This document shows positions 13,687-24,075 of a stretch of 64,000 nt of DNA, one piece after another. Under the pieces are notes generated by a model that made no database searches, was not told where the DNA came from, and saw nothing but the letters and a program-made list of their open reading frames with translations. The position numbers were made by a program, and so were the translations under genes. Every line of letters starts with the position of its first letter. The stretch's first letter is position 1. The stretch comes from Rouxiella badensis. GTDB taxonomy: Bacteria; Pseudomonadota; Gammaproteobacteria; Enterobacterales; Enterobacteriaceae. The stretch spans positions 496,001 to 560,000 of the forward strand of contig CP114060.1 of NCBI GenBank assembly GCA_026967495.1, in the 5' to 3' direction.

Positions 13687-15276
13687 ATGCAACAACGTCG
13701 TCCAATCCGCCGCGCACTGCTCAGTGTTTCTGACAAAGCCGGTATCGTAGAATTCGCCCAAGCCCTCTCTCAACGTGGAGTGGATTTGCTTTCCACTGGT
13801 GGCACAGCCCGCCTGCTGGCCGACGCGGGTTTGCCAGTGACAGAAGTCTCTGACTACACCGGCTTCCCGGAAATGATGGATGGACGTGTTAAAACTCTGC
13901 ACCCGAAAGTGCACGGTGGCATCCTGGGTCGTCGCGGTAAAGATGACGAGATCATGGGTCAGCACGCTATCGCGCCGATCGATATGGTTGTCGTTAACCT
14001 GTATCCGTTTGCAGCTACCGTGTCTCGTCCGGACTGCTCACTGGAAGACGCCGTTGAAAACATCGATATCGGCGGCCCGACCATGGTGCGCTCTGCGGCC
14101 AAGAACCACAACGACGTTGCTATCGTGGTTAAGAGCAGCGACTACACCTCTATTATTGAAGAGATGGATGCCAACGAAGGTTCACTCCTGCTGGCCACCC
14201 GTTTCAACCTGGCTATCAAAGCCTTCGAACACACCGCTGCCTACGACGGCATGATTGCCAACTACTTCGGTACCATGGTCCCTGCATACCACGGCGACAC
14301 CGAGTCTCCTTCTGGCCAGTTCCCACGTACCCTTAATCTGAGCTACATCAAGAAGCAGGATATGCGTTACGGCGAGAACAGCCACCAGCAGGCCGCATTC
14401 TATATAGAAGAAGGGGTTTGTGAGGCATCGGTAGCAACCTCTACACAGCTGCAGGGCAAAGCCCTCTCTTATAACAACATTGCCGATACCGATGCGGCAC
14501 TGGAATGTGTTAAAGAGTTCGATGAACCAGCCTGCGTTATCGTCAAGCACGCGAACCCTTGCGGCGTTGCCGTGGGTGGCAACGTTCTCGAAGCCTACGA
14601 GCGTGCCTACAAGACTGACCCGACCTCGGCTTTCGGCGGCATCATCGCCTTCAACCGCGAGCTGGATGCGACGACTGCTAAGGCCATCATCAGCCGTCAG
14701 TTCGTTGAAGTGATCATCGCCCCTTCCGTGAGCGAAGAAGCGCTGGCGCTGACTGCGACCAAACAAAACGTTCGCGTATTGGTCTGCGGCGAATGGAAAG
14801 GACGTCAAACAGCGCTGGACTTCAAGCGCGTTAACGGTGGCCTGTTGGTTCAGGACCGCGATCTCGGTATGGTCGACGTAGCCGACTTACGCGTCGTCAC
14901 GACCCGTCAGCCGAGCGAGCAAGAGCTGAAAGATGCCTTGTTCTGCTGGAAGGTGGCGAAGTTTGTTAAATCTAACGCTATCGTTTATGCACGCGATAAA
15001 ATGACCATCGGTATCGGCGCAGGCCAGATGAGCCGCGTTTACTCTGCCAAAATCGCCGGGATCAAAGCTGCCGACGAAGGTCTGGAAGTTGCCGGTTCTG
15101 TCATGGCCTCTGATGCGTTCTTCCCGTTCCGCGACGGTATCGATGCAGCCGCTGCGGTTGGCATCACCTGCGTTATCCAACCCGGCGGTTCCATGCGTGA
15201 TAATGAAGTGATTGAAGCCGCTAACGAACATGGCATCGCCATGGTGTTCACCGGTATGCGTCACTTCCGCCACTAA
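13687..15276 (+). CDS. purH: Bifunctional AICAR formyltransferase/IMP cyclohydrolase
   Basis: Catalyses the last two steps to IMP. 529 residues, equal to E. coli. The N-terminal MGS-like cyclohydrolase domain begins RRALLSVSDKAGIVEFAQAL and includes STGGTARLLADAGL; the transformylase domain has GENSHQQAAFY, VKHANPCGVAVG and the C-terminal FFPFRDGIDAAA / IQPGGSMRDNEVI / MVFTGMRHFRH. AAGGGATAA precedes the ATG. Co-transcribed with purD, 14 bases downstream. Confidence 0.98.
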   Translation: MQQRRPIRRALLSVSDKAGIVEFAQALSQRGVDLLSTGGTARLLADAGLPVTEVSDYTGFPEMMDGRVKTLHPKVHGGILGRRGKDDEIMGQHAIAPIDMVVVNLYPFAATVSRPDCSLEDAVENIDIGGPTMVRSAAKNHNDVAIVVKSSDYTSIIEEMDANEGSLLLATRFNLAIKAFEHTAAYDGMIANYFGTMVPAYHGDTESPSGQFPRTLNLSYIKKQDMRYGENSHQQAAFYIEEGVCEASVATSTQLQGKALSYNNIADTDAALECVKEFDEPACVIVKHANPCGVAVGGNVLEAYERAYKTDPTSAFGGIIAFNRELDATTAKAIISRQFVEVIIAPSVSEEALALTATKQNVRVLVCGEWKGRQTALDFKRVNGGLLVQDRDLGMVDVADLRVVTTRQPSEQELKDALFCWKVAKFVKSNAIVYARDKMTIGIGAGQMSRVYSAKIAGIKAADEGLEVAGSVMASDAFFPFRDGIDAAAAVGITCVIQPGGSMRDNEVIEAANEHGIAMVFTGMRHFRH

Positions 15277-15290
15277 TTTTGGAGTTCTGA

Positions 15291-16580
15291 ATGAATATTT
15301 TAATTATCGGTAACGGCGGACGTGAACACGCGCTGGCATGGAAAGCGTCCCAGTCACCTCTGGCAGACAAAATCTACGTTGCCCCAGGTAACGCCGGGAC
15401 TGCGCTTGAACCCTTGCTGGAAAACGTCAACATCGCCGCGACCGACGTTGCGGGTCTGCTGGCGTTTGCCCAAAGCCACGATATTGGCCTGACGATTGTC
15501 GGACCAGAAGCCCCGCTGGTTATCGGCGTGGTTGACGCGTTTCGCGCTGCCGGCCTGAAAATCTTTGGCCCAACTCAGGCAGCCGCACAGCTCGAAGGTT
15601 CTAAAGCGTTTACCAAGGATTTCCTGGCACGTCATGCTATCCCAAGCGCCGACTACCAGAACTTTACCGAAATTGAACCGGCCCTCGCCTATCTGCGCAG
15701 CAAAGGCGCGCCGATAGTTATCAAAGCCGACGGTCTGGCGGCAGGTAAAGGCGTTATCGTGGCGATGACGCTGGAAGAAGCTGAAGCTGCGGTTCACGAC
15801 ATGCTAGCAGGCAACGCCTTTGGCGACGCCGGTCACCGCATCGTTATCGAAGAGTTCCTCGATGGCGAAGAGGCGAGCTTCATCGTGATGGTTGACGGTG
15901 AAAACGTGGTGCCGATGGCGACCAGCCAGGACCACAAGCGCGTTGGCGATGCAGATACCGGTCCTAACACCGGCGGTATGGGTGCCTATTCACCCGCACC
16001 GGTCGTCACCGATGAAATCCACCAGCGCGTAATGGACCAGGTTATTTGGCCAACCGTGCGTGGCATGGCGTCTGAAGGCAACGTCTACACCGGTTTCCTG
16101 TATGCCGGTTTGATGATCTCCGCCGACGGTCAGCCGAAGGTTATCGAGTTCAACTGCCGCTTTGGCGACCCTGAAACTCAGCCTATTATGCTGCGCCTGC
16201 GCTCTGACCTGGTTGAGCTGTGCCTGGCCGGTGCGGAAGGTCGTCTGAACGAAGTGACCTCCGAATGGGACCCGCGCCCTTCTCTGGGTGTGGTACTGGC
16301 AGCGGGCGGTTACCCGGGCGATTACACCAACGGCGAAGTGATCCTTGGCTTGCCGCTGGAAGAAGCACCGGATGGCAAAGTGTTCCACGCCGGTACCCGC
16401 CTGCATGACGAACGCGTTGTGACCAACGGCGGCCGCGTACTCTGCGTGACGGCGTTAGGAAAAACGGTGGCAGACGCTCAGAAACGTGCGTATCAGCTGG
16501 CGCAGGACATCAAGTGGGAAGGCAGCTTCTGCCGTAAAGACATCGGCTATCGTGCGATTGCCCGCGAGCAGGGTCAGTAA
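15291..16580 (+). CDS. purD: Phosphoribosylamine-glycine ligase
   Basis: ATP-grasp enzyme that makes GAR from phosphoribosylamine and glycine. 429 residues, the E. coli length. N-terminal MNILIIGNGGREHALAWK, ATP-grasp core (PIVIKADGLAAGKGVIVA; EEFLDGEEASFIVMVDG) and metal-binding EFNCRFGDPETQPIM are present. Frame intact; second gene of purHD, ending at a strong terminator shared with the convergent yjaH. Confidence 0.98.
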   Translation: MNILIIGNGGREHALAWKASQSPLADKIYVAPGNAGTALEPLLENVNIAATDVAGLLAFAQSHDIGLTIVGPEAPLVIGVVDAFRAAGLKIFGPTQAAAQLEGSKAFTKDFLARHAIPSADYQNFTEIEPALAYLRSKGAPIVIKADGLAAGKGVIVAMTLEEAEAAVHDMLAGNAFGDAGHRIVIEEFLDGEEASFIVMVDGENVVPMATSQDHKRVGDADTGPNTGGMGAYSPAPVVTDEIHQRVMDQVIWPTVRGMASEGNVYTGFLYAGLMISADGQPKVIEFNCRFGDPETQPIMLRLRSDLVELCLAGAEGRLNEVTSEWDPRPSLGVVLAAGGYPGDYTNGEVILGLPLEEAPDGKVFHAGTRLHDERVVTNGGRVLCVTALGKTVADAQKRAYQLAQDIKWEGSFCRKDIGYRAIAREQGQ

Positions 16581-16598
16581 TCCCGGCTCTATAATAGA

Positions 16599-16624
16599 AA
16601 AAGCCCGCGCAATGCGGGCTTTTT
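16599..16624. terminator. Bidirectional terminator between purD and yjaH
   Basis: AAAAGCCCGC / GCGGGCTTTT hairpin with a 6-base central loop, T run on the purD side and A run that becomes a T run for yjaH. It sits 18 bases after the purD stop and 22 bases beyond the yjaH stop. Confidence 0.9.
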
Positions 16625-16646
16625 ACTGTCTGGAAACCGCCGAAGG

Positions 16647-17346
16647 CTAGTTTAACTGGCCCTGTTTCGGTTCCCAGAGACAGAAATCTTCGTTTGCCAC
16701 CAGCAGCAGTTCATTGCCCTCCGGGGCGGTCAGCCAGGCAAGTCCCAGCTTGTCGTCGGCCTTGGCGGCGCGCTTCGCTAGCCAGACCTGCGAGCGAATA
16801 TTCAGGCTAAGCGTCACGGGCTTCACCTGCGCAGGTGGTAATCACGCCCTGTCGCCAACGTCCCTGCACTAGCTGTACGTTCCCGGCGCGCAGCGTCTTA
16901 CTCAAATTCAGGACCTTGTCTGCCTGATATTTGTAGCGCTCGATATCGTCCGCCGAGAGTTTTTCTTTGGCGTCGGCCAGCTGTCGTTGCATAAAGCTGA
17001 CGTTACCTTCCTGATCGAAACGCAGCGTCACGCCGAGGTCTTTGGCGGCGGCATGGCTTTCTTTAATCAGATGCAACTCACCGTCGACGTATTCATAGCG
17101 GGTTATCACGGTGTCTTTACCGTAATAGGGACTGTAAACGTTGATGAGGGTTTGTGGACGATGTTCACTGTCGTCCTCACGCCACAGTCGGTTAATGCCC
17201 TGATCGGCTATGTAGCCACTGGCGCTAAAAAGAGGGGTATCCTGGTGGGAACTGCATCCGACCAGACTGAAGGCCAATGTGACGGCCATCAGTCCGGTGG
17301 TGATAAACGAAAGGGACCAGCGTGGCCCCTCGTTTATTCTTTTCAC
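16647..17346 (-). CDS. yjaH: DUF1481 lipoprotein YjaH (frame break)
   Basis: Function unknown. The gene follows hupA directly, as in E. coli. An N-terminal hydrophobic segment ends in the lipobox LVGC, followed by SSHQDTPLFSASGYIADQG, characteristic of the DUF1481 family, so it is probably a lipidated envelope protein. The start is uncertain: GTG 17346 is proposed, with TTG 17355 further up and an internal ATG at about 17289. A one-base gain at 16819-16824 (plus GGCTTC) truncates the raw frame after CAGEARDA; with it removed, translation continues VTLSLNIRSQVWLAKRAAKA to a stop at 16647, about 232 residues (E. coli 231). Confidence 0.8.
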
Positions 17347-17355
17347 TGCAAGCAA

Positions 17356-17628
17356 TTACTTAACAGCTTCTTTCAAAGCTTTGCCTGAAACGAACGCAGG
17401 AACGGTAGCAGCAGCGATTTTGATTTCTTTGCCTGTCTGCGGGTTACGACCCGTGCGCTCGTTACGTTGATTGACTTTAAAAGTCCCGAAACCAACCAAT
17501 TGTACTGCTTCACCCTCTTTCAGAGACTCGGTAATTGCAGACAGAGTAGATTCAAGAGCCAGTTTAGCTTGAGTTTTAGAAAGATCAGCCTTGTCAGCAA
17601 TTACATCAATCAGTTGAGTCTTGTTCAT
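17356..17628 (-). CDS. hupA: DNA-binding protein HU-alpha
   Basis: Nucleoid-associated protein; 90 residues. Begins MNKTQLIDVIADKADLSK and carries the DNA-binding beta-arm GFGTFKVNQRNERTGRNPQTG and the C-terminus VSGKALKEAVK. TFKVN and the exact length favour the alpha over the beta subunit. AAGGAT precedes the ATG. The 191-base gap upstream (17629-17819) separates it from yjaG and probably carries its own promoter. Confidence 0.98.
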   Translation of the reverse strand: MNKTQLIDVIADKADLSKTQAKLALESTLSAITESLKEGEAVQLVGFGTFKVNQRNERTGRNPQTGKEIKIAAATVPAFVSGKALKEAVK

Positions 17629-17819
17629 AAGTTATCCTTTACAGTGTGTTTATCGTTTGCAAAGCATCGAGTGCGACGGATATGCCGATTGACAGCACCC
17701 TCCTGCATACACGCACCGATAGCCACTTTTTATTACGCACCCCAAATGTAGACCAGACAGGGTACGGATGTGAAGCCTTGAGATACGACAAATAAGGCGT
17801 TAAATCACGTTTTCTTGCC

Positions 17820-18411
17820 TTATTGCGTTAAATTTATCCCAATGTTACTCACAGCGGCTTCACGCAGGTCAGAACGTAACCCTTTTATCAATTCGATGTC
17901 ACGTTCTTCACAGTCAGCCAACAGGCGGAAAATCTCCCATTGGATGTCCCATTCTTCTTCAACAGCCGGTATCACTTTCAGCTCTTCATCGGTCATTTCT
18001 TTGCCAGCCAGAGTCATCTCGAGCATGGCAACGGTGCGGATGGATGTTTCGCTGATTGCGATAGCGTGAACTAATGTTTCACCGCTCAAACGCGAGTGAA
18101 TAAGCTCACCTAACGCGATACAGGCATCAATAGCCGGATAAACGCCGTAAATATCGTAATCGTCTGAAGAAGGGATAGCCTCCTCCAGCTTCTCAAGCTG
18201 CGAGTCAAAGTTAACCTTTGCATCTTTAATTACAAGCGTTTCCCACACCAGATCCAGAATTTTGCGATAAATCTGGGGACTCACCAAAGCCGGTTTGCAG
18301 GCAAAACGTCTGATAGTTAGGGTACATACGCTCGCAAAGGCTTGCCATAAACGTCAGATGTTGCCAGCTTTCCAGCTTTTCTAGACGTAAATGAATCGGG
18401 TTACGTAACAT
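17820..18411 (-). CDS. yjaG: DUF416 protein YjaG (frame break)
   Basis: A conserved helical protein of unknown function, located between nfi and hupA as in E. coli. It begins MLRNPIHLRLEKLESWQHL and continues with KVNFDSQLEKLEEAIPS and YPAIDACIALGELIHSRLSG. The raw frame breaks at 18278-18282 (plus GACTC, coding strand GGTGAGTCCC). Removing one base restores F-G-D-P-Q-I-Y-R, aligned with FGDGQIYR in E. coli, and gives 196 residues, exactly the E. coli length. This is the clearest case where the corrected base string is GATC. Confidence 0.92.
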
Positions 18412-18480
18412 GTTTTTTCTCGTTAACTTTTCTGGGCGGGAGTTTACCTGAAAACCTGACCGCCTCCTATGCCTTGATTC

Positions 18481-19162
18481 TTAAACCATGCCGCTCAGAC
18501 GCTGCCAGCGCTGAAAAGCAGGCCGATTTGATGCCACCGCATCTGCCCAGCGAGTGGGGCTCTGGAAGACGATATCCTCGGGTGCATTGTTCAACCCAAT
18601 ATAACGATGACGCCAGGCTGATACCGTTACCCGGAGAAATGAACAGTGGATTGCAGCGAAGCTTACTGCGCCATACCCATCCAAGCTGCTCATCTTTGTC
18701 CCACAGGGCCTGCGTCGAGCCTGCCGCTTCAGCTAACGGCAAAAAATGCCCGCAAAGACGGCTTTTCGCCACGCCGATGGTGGGCACATCAATCATCAGA
18801 CCGAAATGGCTGGCGACCCCTAAACGTCTGGGATGCGCAATGCCCTGACCGTCAACCATCAGCAGGTCCGGGCGGTGTTGCAGCCGCTGCCAGACTTCGA
18901 TGAGCGCCGGGCATTCACGGAATGAAAGAAAACCGGGGATATAGGGAATTTGCGTAGGAATGCGGGCTATCTGGTATTCCACCAGCTCCAGCGAGGGATA
19001 CCGCAGCACCGCCACGGCGGCGCGGGTAATCTCACCGCCCTGCTCGAACCCGATGTCGGCACCAGCAATATAAACCGGGCACAGTGGCGAAGCAGGGTCT
19101 TCGAGCACGATGTGTTGTGCCTTAATCAGCTGCTCTTCGCGCATTGCGCCGGTATCTATCAT
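18481..19162 (-). CDS. nfi: Endonuclease V (frame break near C-terminus)
   Basis: Cleaves DNA 3' to deoxyinosine. Conserved blocks: YIAGADIGFEQGGE (catalytic Asp), YIPGFLSFRECPAL (catalytic Glu), VDGQGIAHPRRLGVASH, VPTIGVAKSRLCG. ATG 19162 is preceded by AAGGGA. A one-base gain at 18550-18559 (coding CCCCACTCGC) sends the raw frame into about 30 unrelated residues; corrected, it reads GYRLPEP-[T/H]-RWADAVAS and ends at 18481, 226 residues (E. coli 223). Starts 15 bases after the hemE stop, so same operon. Confidence 0.93.
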
Positions 19163-19177
19163 GCGATCCCTTGCTTA

Positions 19178-20242
19178 TTAGTCGTGGTATTGACGCGACA
19201 GGCTGTGGACGGCCTCAACGAAGGCGCCTGCATTCTCAGGCGGAACGTCCTGATGGATGCCGTGGCCCAGGTTAAAGACGTGGCCGTTGCCGTGACCGTA
19301 GCTGGACAAGATAGTTGCGACCTCTTGTTCGATGCGAGCAGGAGACGCATAAAGCATAGACGGGTCCATGTTGCCCTGCAGCGCGACTTTATCACCCACG
19401 CGACGGCGAGCTTCGCCGATGTCGGTGGTCCAGTCGAGACCCAGCGCGTCACAGCCGGTCGCCGCAATGGCTTCAAGCCACTGACCGCCACCCTTGGTGA
19501 ATAGCGTTACCGGCACACGACGACCGTCGTTTTCACGGATCAGGCCATCAACAATCTTGTGCATATAGTTGAGGGAGAACTCAATGTAGTCACGACCTGT
19601 CAGCACGCCGCCCCAGGAGTCAAACACCATCACAGACTGTGCACCGGCTTTGATCTGCGCATTCAGATACAGAATGACGCTGTCGGCCAGCTTATCAAGC
19701 AGCAGATGCAGGGTAGCTGGCTCGGCATACATCATCTTCTTGATCTTGGTAAACGCCTTGCTGCTGCCGCCTTCAACCATATAGGTTGCCAGCGTCCACG
19801 GGCTGCCAGAGAAGCCAATCAGCGGCACTTCGCCCTTAAGGTTTTTACGAATGGTGCGCACCGCGTTCATCACGTAGCCCAACTCCTGCTCGGGATCGGG
19901 AATAGGCAGCTTGGCAACGTCGGCGTGGCAGGTCAGAGGAGAAGAGAAACGTGGCCCCTCACCCGCTTCAAAATACAGGCCAAGGCCCATAGCGTCCGGA
20001 ATGGTCAGAATATCAGAGAACAGGATCGCCGCATCCAGCGGATAGCGGCGCAAAGGCTGCAGAGTGACCTCACAGGCCAGTTCGGCATTTTTACACAGCG
20101 ACATGAAGTCACCCGCCTGTGCACGTGTCGCTTTATATTCTGGCAAATAGCGGCCAGCCTGACGCATCATCCACACCGGCGTGATATCTACTGGCTGGCG
20201 TAACAGTGCGCGCAGGTAGCGATCGTTTTTTAACTCGTTCAT
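19178..20242 (-). CDS. hemE: Uroporphyrinogen decarboxylase
   Basis: Converts uroporphyrinogen III to coproporphyrinogen III in haem synthesis. Signature PVWMMRQAGRYLPEY near the N-terminus and GFSGSPWTLATYMVEGGSS, VFDSWGG and LGHGIHQDVPPENA are all present. 354 residues from ATG 20242 (E. coli 354); the upstream TTG at 20251 is rejected for this reason. Frame intact. Confidence 0.98.
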   Translation of the reverse strand: MNELKNDRYLRALLRQPVDITPVWMMRQAGRYLPEYKATRAQAGDFMSLCKNAELACEVTLQPLRRYPLDAAILFSDILTIPDAMGLGLYFEAGEGPRFSSPLTCHADVAKLPIPDPEQELGYVMNAVRTIRKNLKGEVPLIGFSGSPWTLATYMVEGGSSKAFTKIKKMMYAEPATLHLLLDKLADSVILYLNAQIKAGAQSVMVFDSWGGVLTGRDYIEFSLNYMHKIVDGLIRENDGRRVPVTLFTKGGGQWLEAIAATGCDALGLDWTTDIGEARRRVGDKVALQGNMDPSMLYASPARIEQEVATILSSYGHGNGHVFNLGHGIHQDVPPENAGAFVEAVHSLSRQYHD

Positions 20243-20366
20243 TCTTGGCAAGATCCTTAAATATTCTGCTGATCTTCTTGGGTACAGCGAACCCGGGTGG
20301 GCAACCGACTCTACGTAATAAGAGCCAGGTGCCTAAAAATAAGGCGGACATTGTAGCACGTCGGGC

Positions 20367-21144
20367 CTAAGATTCTTCCTCTGCGCGGCACAGAACCACA
20401 GTATCTTCAATCAGGCGACGTGCGATAGTCCCGACTGCAGGCAACAGCGGCAGGGCATCATGGCGATACCAACCCGCATTGAGCAGCTCTTTGGGATCAT
20501 GACGTATTTCACCGCTGTCGTAATCGGCCATAAATGCCATCATTAAAGAATTTGGGAACGGCCACGGCTGCGAGTCTCACGTAGCGAATGTTTTTGACGC
20601 GAATATTGCTCTCTTCCATCACTTCACGCGCCACGGTCTCTTCAAGCGTCTCGCCGACTTCGGCAAAACCGGCCAACACGGTGTGTACACCGCCGCGATG
20701 ACGCACGTGCTGGGCAAGCAGGATCTCGTTGCCACGGCGAATAGCCACTATCATGCACGGGGCTATCTGCGGGTAATAGCGCTCTTTGCAGTGACCACAC
20801 AGCGCGGCCCATTCAGTTTTACTGACGTGCATTTCATGGCCGCAGTAGCCGCAAAACTTGTGGGACCGATAGAACTCCGACAGCTGAACGCCACGGCCTA
20901 CCAGTTGGAACAGTCCGCGATCGCTATCCAATAGCTGCCGCGCCGACTGCATGCCGTCTTTCATCGACTTGCGGATCAACCAGACCGGCTCGCCCTGCCA
21001 TTCTCCGATCTGTCGCCCAATATCTCCTGTAAAGGAAAAATCCTTTGCGGATCCGTTAGGTAAGGATCCTTCTGGAAGCCACAATTTACCTTCAAGGCTG
21101 ACTACCCACCAGCCACGCTGCTGTTCTGTGATTTGGATTTCCAT
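20367..21144 (-). CDS. nudC: NADH pyrophosphatase / RNA deNADding Nudix hydrolase (frame break)
   Basis: Hydrolyses NAD(H) and removes NAD caps from RNA. A four-cysteine zinc motif (CGYCGHE ... CGHCKERYYP) is followed by the NudC signature QIAPCMIVAIRR and the Nudix box GFAEVGETLEETVAREVMEES. A one-base gain at 20572-20576 (plus GAGTC) breaks the frame after KNIRYV. Corrected, it reads [S/R]SQPWPFPNSLMMAF, the SQPWPFPxS motif specific to NudC, and ends at 20367, about 258 residues (E. coli 257). Divergent from rsd. Confidence 0.95.
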
Positions 21145-21250
21145 ATTGTTGTTGCATAACCTCGAGGACACTGACAATCTGGGAAGCAAAGTTACATATA
21201 AGTAATCTTTAACCTTTGGACATTTTTTTACCTTACTCACGGAGTCAACC

Positions 21251-21766
21251 ATGCTAAATCGTCTGGAAAGATTGACCCAACGCGTTGGTGGCAGCAATGA
21301 GTTAATCGATCAATGGCTGCACGCACGCAAAGAACTTTTGGTTTCTTACTGCACTCTCGTGGGCCTAAAACCTAATAAAGAGAAACACACGCCGCTGAAT
21401 GAGAAAGCATTCGACAACTTCTGCCAGAATCTGGTGGACTATCTTTCAGCAGGACATTTCCATCTTTATCACAGGATAGTTGAAGAAGCCGATGGCACCC
21501 AAGAGACTCTTTTTGTGGCAGCGGCAAAAATCTATCCTGCCCTAGAGGCCAATACCGAGGCTATCATGGCATTCCATGACAGTTATACTGAAACCGATTT
21601 CAACGATGATAACGTTTTCGAATTTAACTACGCGTTATCGGATATCGGCGAAGCGTTGGACGCCCGTTTTGATCTTGAAGATCAACTTATTACGCTAGCC
21701 TTCGACAATAAAATCGCGGCTTTGCCAACTGTTGCAAACGATGCAGCGATTGTTCGACCGGCTTAA
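21251..21766 (+). CDS. rsd: Anti-sigma-70 regulator Rsd
   Basis: Binds the primary sigma factor in stationary phase. 171 residues (E. coli 158), all-helical, starting MLNRLERLTQRVGGSNELIDQWL with conserved RKELLVSYC and GHFHLYHRIV. CACGGAG precedes the ATG. The C-terminal extension after TLAFDNKIA is where homologues vary. Divergent from nudC and upstream of the thi operon, as in E. coli. Confidence 0.95.
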   Translation: MLNRLERLTQRVGGSNELIDQWLHARKELLVSYCTLVGLKPNKEKHTPLNEKAFDNFCQNLVDYLSAGHFHLYHRIVEEADGTQETLFVAAAKIYPALEANTEAIMAFHDSYTETDFNDDNVFEFNYALSDIGEALDARFDLEDQLITLAFDNKIAALPTVANDAAIVRPA

Positions 21767-21802
21767 CAGTTTTGCCTAAAAACCCTGCAAAGGGTTGTGT
21801 TT

Positions 21803-21808
21803 TATAAT
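21803..21808 (+). promoter_or_regulatory. thiC: Candidate -10 for the thi operon
   Basis: TATAAT lies 50 bases before the TPP riboswitch and just after an AACCCTGCAAAGGGTT hairpin that may end rsd transcripts. No good -35 is visible 16-18 bases upstream, so the assignment is tentative. Confidence 0.4.
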
Positions 21809-21858
21809 CAGCCTCGTATATTGAGGTTTCTTAAACGGCCTGAAAGTGCAGGCCAATT

Positions 21859-21968
21859 CTTGTCGGAGTGCCTAGCGCAGACCTCTCTATACTGAGATTT
21901 GCCAGGCTGAGACCGTTAATTCGGGATCCGCGGAACCTGATCGGGTTAGTACCCGCGAAGGGAACAAG
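21859..21968 (+). ncRNA. TPP riboswitch (THI element) upstream of thiC
   Basis: Contains the invariant THI-box pieces in order: GGAGTGCC (21864-), CTGAGA (21907-21912), ACCTGAT (21935-21941) and GCGAAGGGAAC (21955-21965), closed by CTTGT/ACAAG at the ends. It lies 140 bases before thiC. In enterobacteria this aptamer represses thiCEFSGH when thiamine pyrophosphate is bound, mainly by hiding the thiC ribosome site; the same is inferred here. Confidence 0.95.
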
Positions 21969-22108
21969 AGTAATTTATTGCGTTTGGACTTTGCGCTGCT
22001 TCCTGATTCAGGAATTACCACGCCGCAAGAATCAAATACAACGCCTTACTTCCGCTGTAAACCTCCTGACAAGCAATTTTCCCTTTCGCGATAAACGAGG
22101 AATTTGCT

Positions 22109-24075
22109 ATGTCGAACACCCCAGAACTTCAGAATGAACCGGTAAAAAAACCAGTAATCGTCGCCAGCAGCGTGCCGAAGCCCAGGCTTTTATCGACAGC
22201 CTGCAAGGCGTTGCCTTCCCAAATTCAAAACGTATTTATCTGCAGGGTAGCCGCGCCGATATTCAGGTGCCAATGCGTGAGATCCAGCTCAGCCCGACGA
22301 TGATCGGCGGTACCAAAGACGCTCCAAAGTTTGAAGACAATGAAGCGATCCCGGTTTATGACACTGCCGGACCTTACGGCGATCCTCAATCCAACATCGA
22401 TGTGCATCGCGGCCTGGACAAGATCCGCGCCAGCTGGATTGAGGCGCGTCAGGATACCGAAGAGCTGCCGCAGGTAAGCTCCGGTTTTACCCAGCAACGC
22501 ATGGCCGACGAAGGCCTGGATCATCTGCGTTTCGAGCATCTCCCGCGCCCGCGCAAAGCGAAAGCGGGGAAAACGGTCACTCAGCTGCACTACGCACGTC
22601 AGGGCATTATCACCCCGGAAATGGAATACATCGCCCTGCGTGAAAACATGGGGCGTGAGCGTATTCGCGGTGAAGTGCTGCTGCAACAGCATCCGGGAGA
22701 AAGCTTTGGCGCCCACCTGCCGGAAAACATCACGCCAGAGTTTGTCCGTGCCGAAGTTGCGGCCGGTCGCGCGATTATCCCCGCCAACATCAACCATCCT
22801 GAATCAGAGCCGATGATCATTGGCCGTAATTTCCTGGTCAAGGTCAACGCCAACATCGGGAACTCGGCGGTCACCTCGTCTATCGAAGAAGAAGTCGAGA
22901 AACTGGTGTGGTCGACCCGTTGGGGTGCGGATACGGTGATGGACCTGTCAACCGGCCGCTACATCCACGAAACCCGTGAATGGATTATGCGTAACAGCCC
23001 GGTTCCTATTGGCACCGTGCCAATCTATCAGGCGCTGGAGAAGGTTAACGGCGTCGCCGAAGATCTAAACTGGGAGATGTTCCGCGATACCTTGCTGGAA
23101 CAGGCAGAACAGGGTGTTGATTACTTTACTATTCACGCTGGCGTGCTGCTGCGCTATGTGCCAATGACCGCTAAACGCCTGACCGGTATCGTGTCACGCG
23201 GTGGCTCCATCATGGCGAAATGGTGTCTGTCGCACCATAAAGAGAGTTTCCTTTATCTGCACTTCCGTGAAATTTGTGAAATCTGCGCTGCCTACGATGT
23301 CTCGCTGTCGCTGGGTGATGGCCTGCGTCCGGGGTCGATTCAGGACGCCAATGACGAAGCGCAGTTTGCTGAGCTGCAAACGCTGGGCGAGCTTACCAAG
23401 ATTGCCTGGGAGTATGACGTGCAGGTGATGATCGAAGGTCCGGGCCACGTACCGATGCAGATGATCCGCCGCAACATGACCGAAGAGCTGGAAAAGTGCC
23501 ACGAGGCACCGTTCTATACTCTCGGCCCGCTCACCACCGATATTGCACCGGGTTATGATCACTTCACCTCAGGCATTGGCGCCGCGATGATCGGCTGGTT
23601 TGGTTGCGCAATGCTGTGCTACGTCACGCCGAAAGAACACCTTGGCCTGCCGAACAAAGAGGACGTTAAACAGGGCTTGATTACCTACAAAATCGCCGCA
23701 CACGCTGCCGATCTGGCCAAAGGCCATCCGGGCGCGCAGATCCGCGATAACGCGATGTCGAAGGCACGCTTCGAATTCCGCTGGGAAGATCAGTTCAATC
23801 TGGCGCTCGATCCCGCAACGGCCCGCGCCTATCACGACGAAACGCTGCCACAGGAGTCGGGTAAGGTCGCCCATTTCTGCTCGATGTGTGGTCCAAAATT
23901 CTGCTCGATGAAAATCACTCAGGAAGTTCGCGACTACGCCGCTGCGCTGGAAGCCAAAGCTATCCCGATTGATATCGTCGAGTCAGGCATGACACAGATG
24001 TCGGAAGCCTTCCGCGAGCGCGGTGGCGAACTGTACCATCCGGCAGACAACATTGAAGAAGGAGTCGGTAAATGA
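22109..24075 (+). CDS. thiC: Phosphomethylpyrimidine synthase (frame break near N-terminus)
   Basis: Radical-SAM enzyme converting AIR to HMP phosphate, the pyrimidine half of thiamine. The C-terminal CSMCGPKFC (CxxCxxxxC) ligates the [4Fe-4S] cluster; core blocks include MREIQLSPT, NENxIPVYDTAGPYGD-type text, GRERIRGEVLL, SEPMIIGRNFLVKVNANIGNS-like text and EGPGHVPMQMI. Start ATG 22109 (MSNTPELQNE). An A run at 22144-22150 is one base short; restored, it reads KKTSNRRQQRAEAQAFIDSL and the protein is about 655 residues (E. coli 631). Overlaps thiE by ATGA. Confidence 0.95.
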
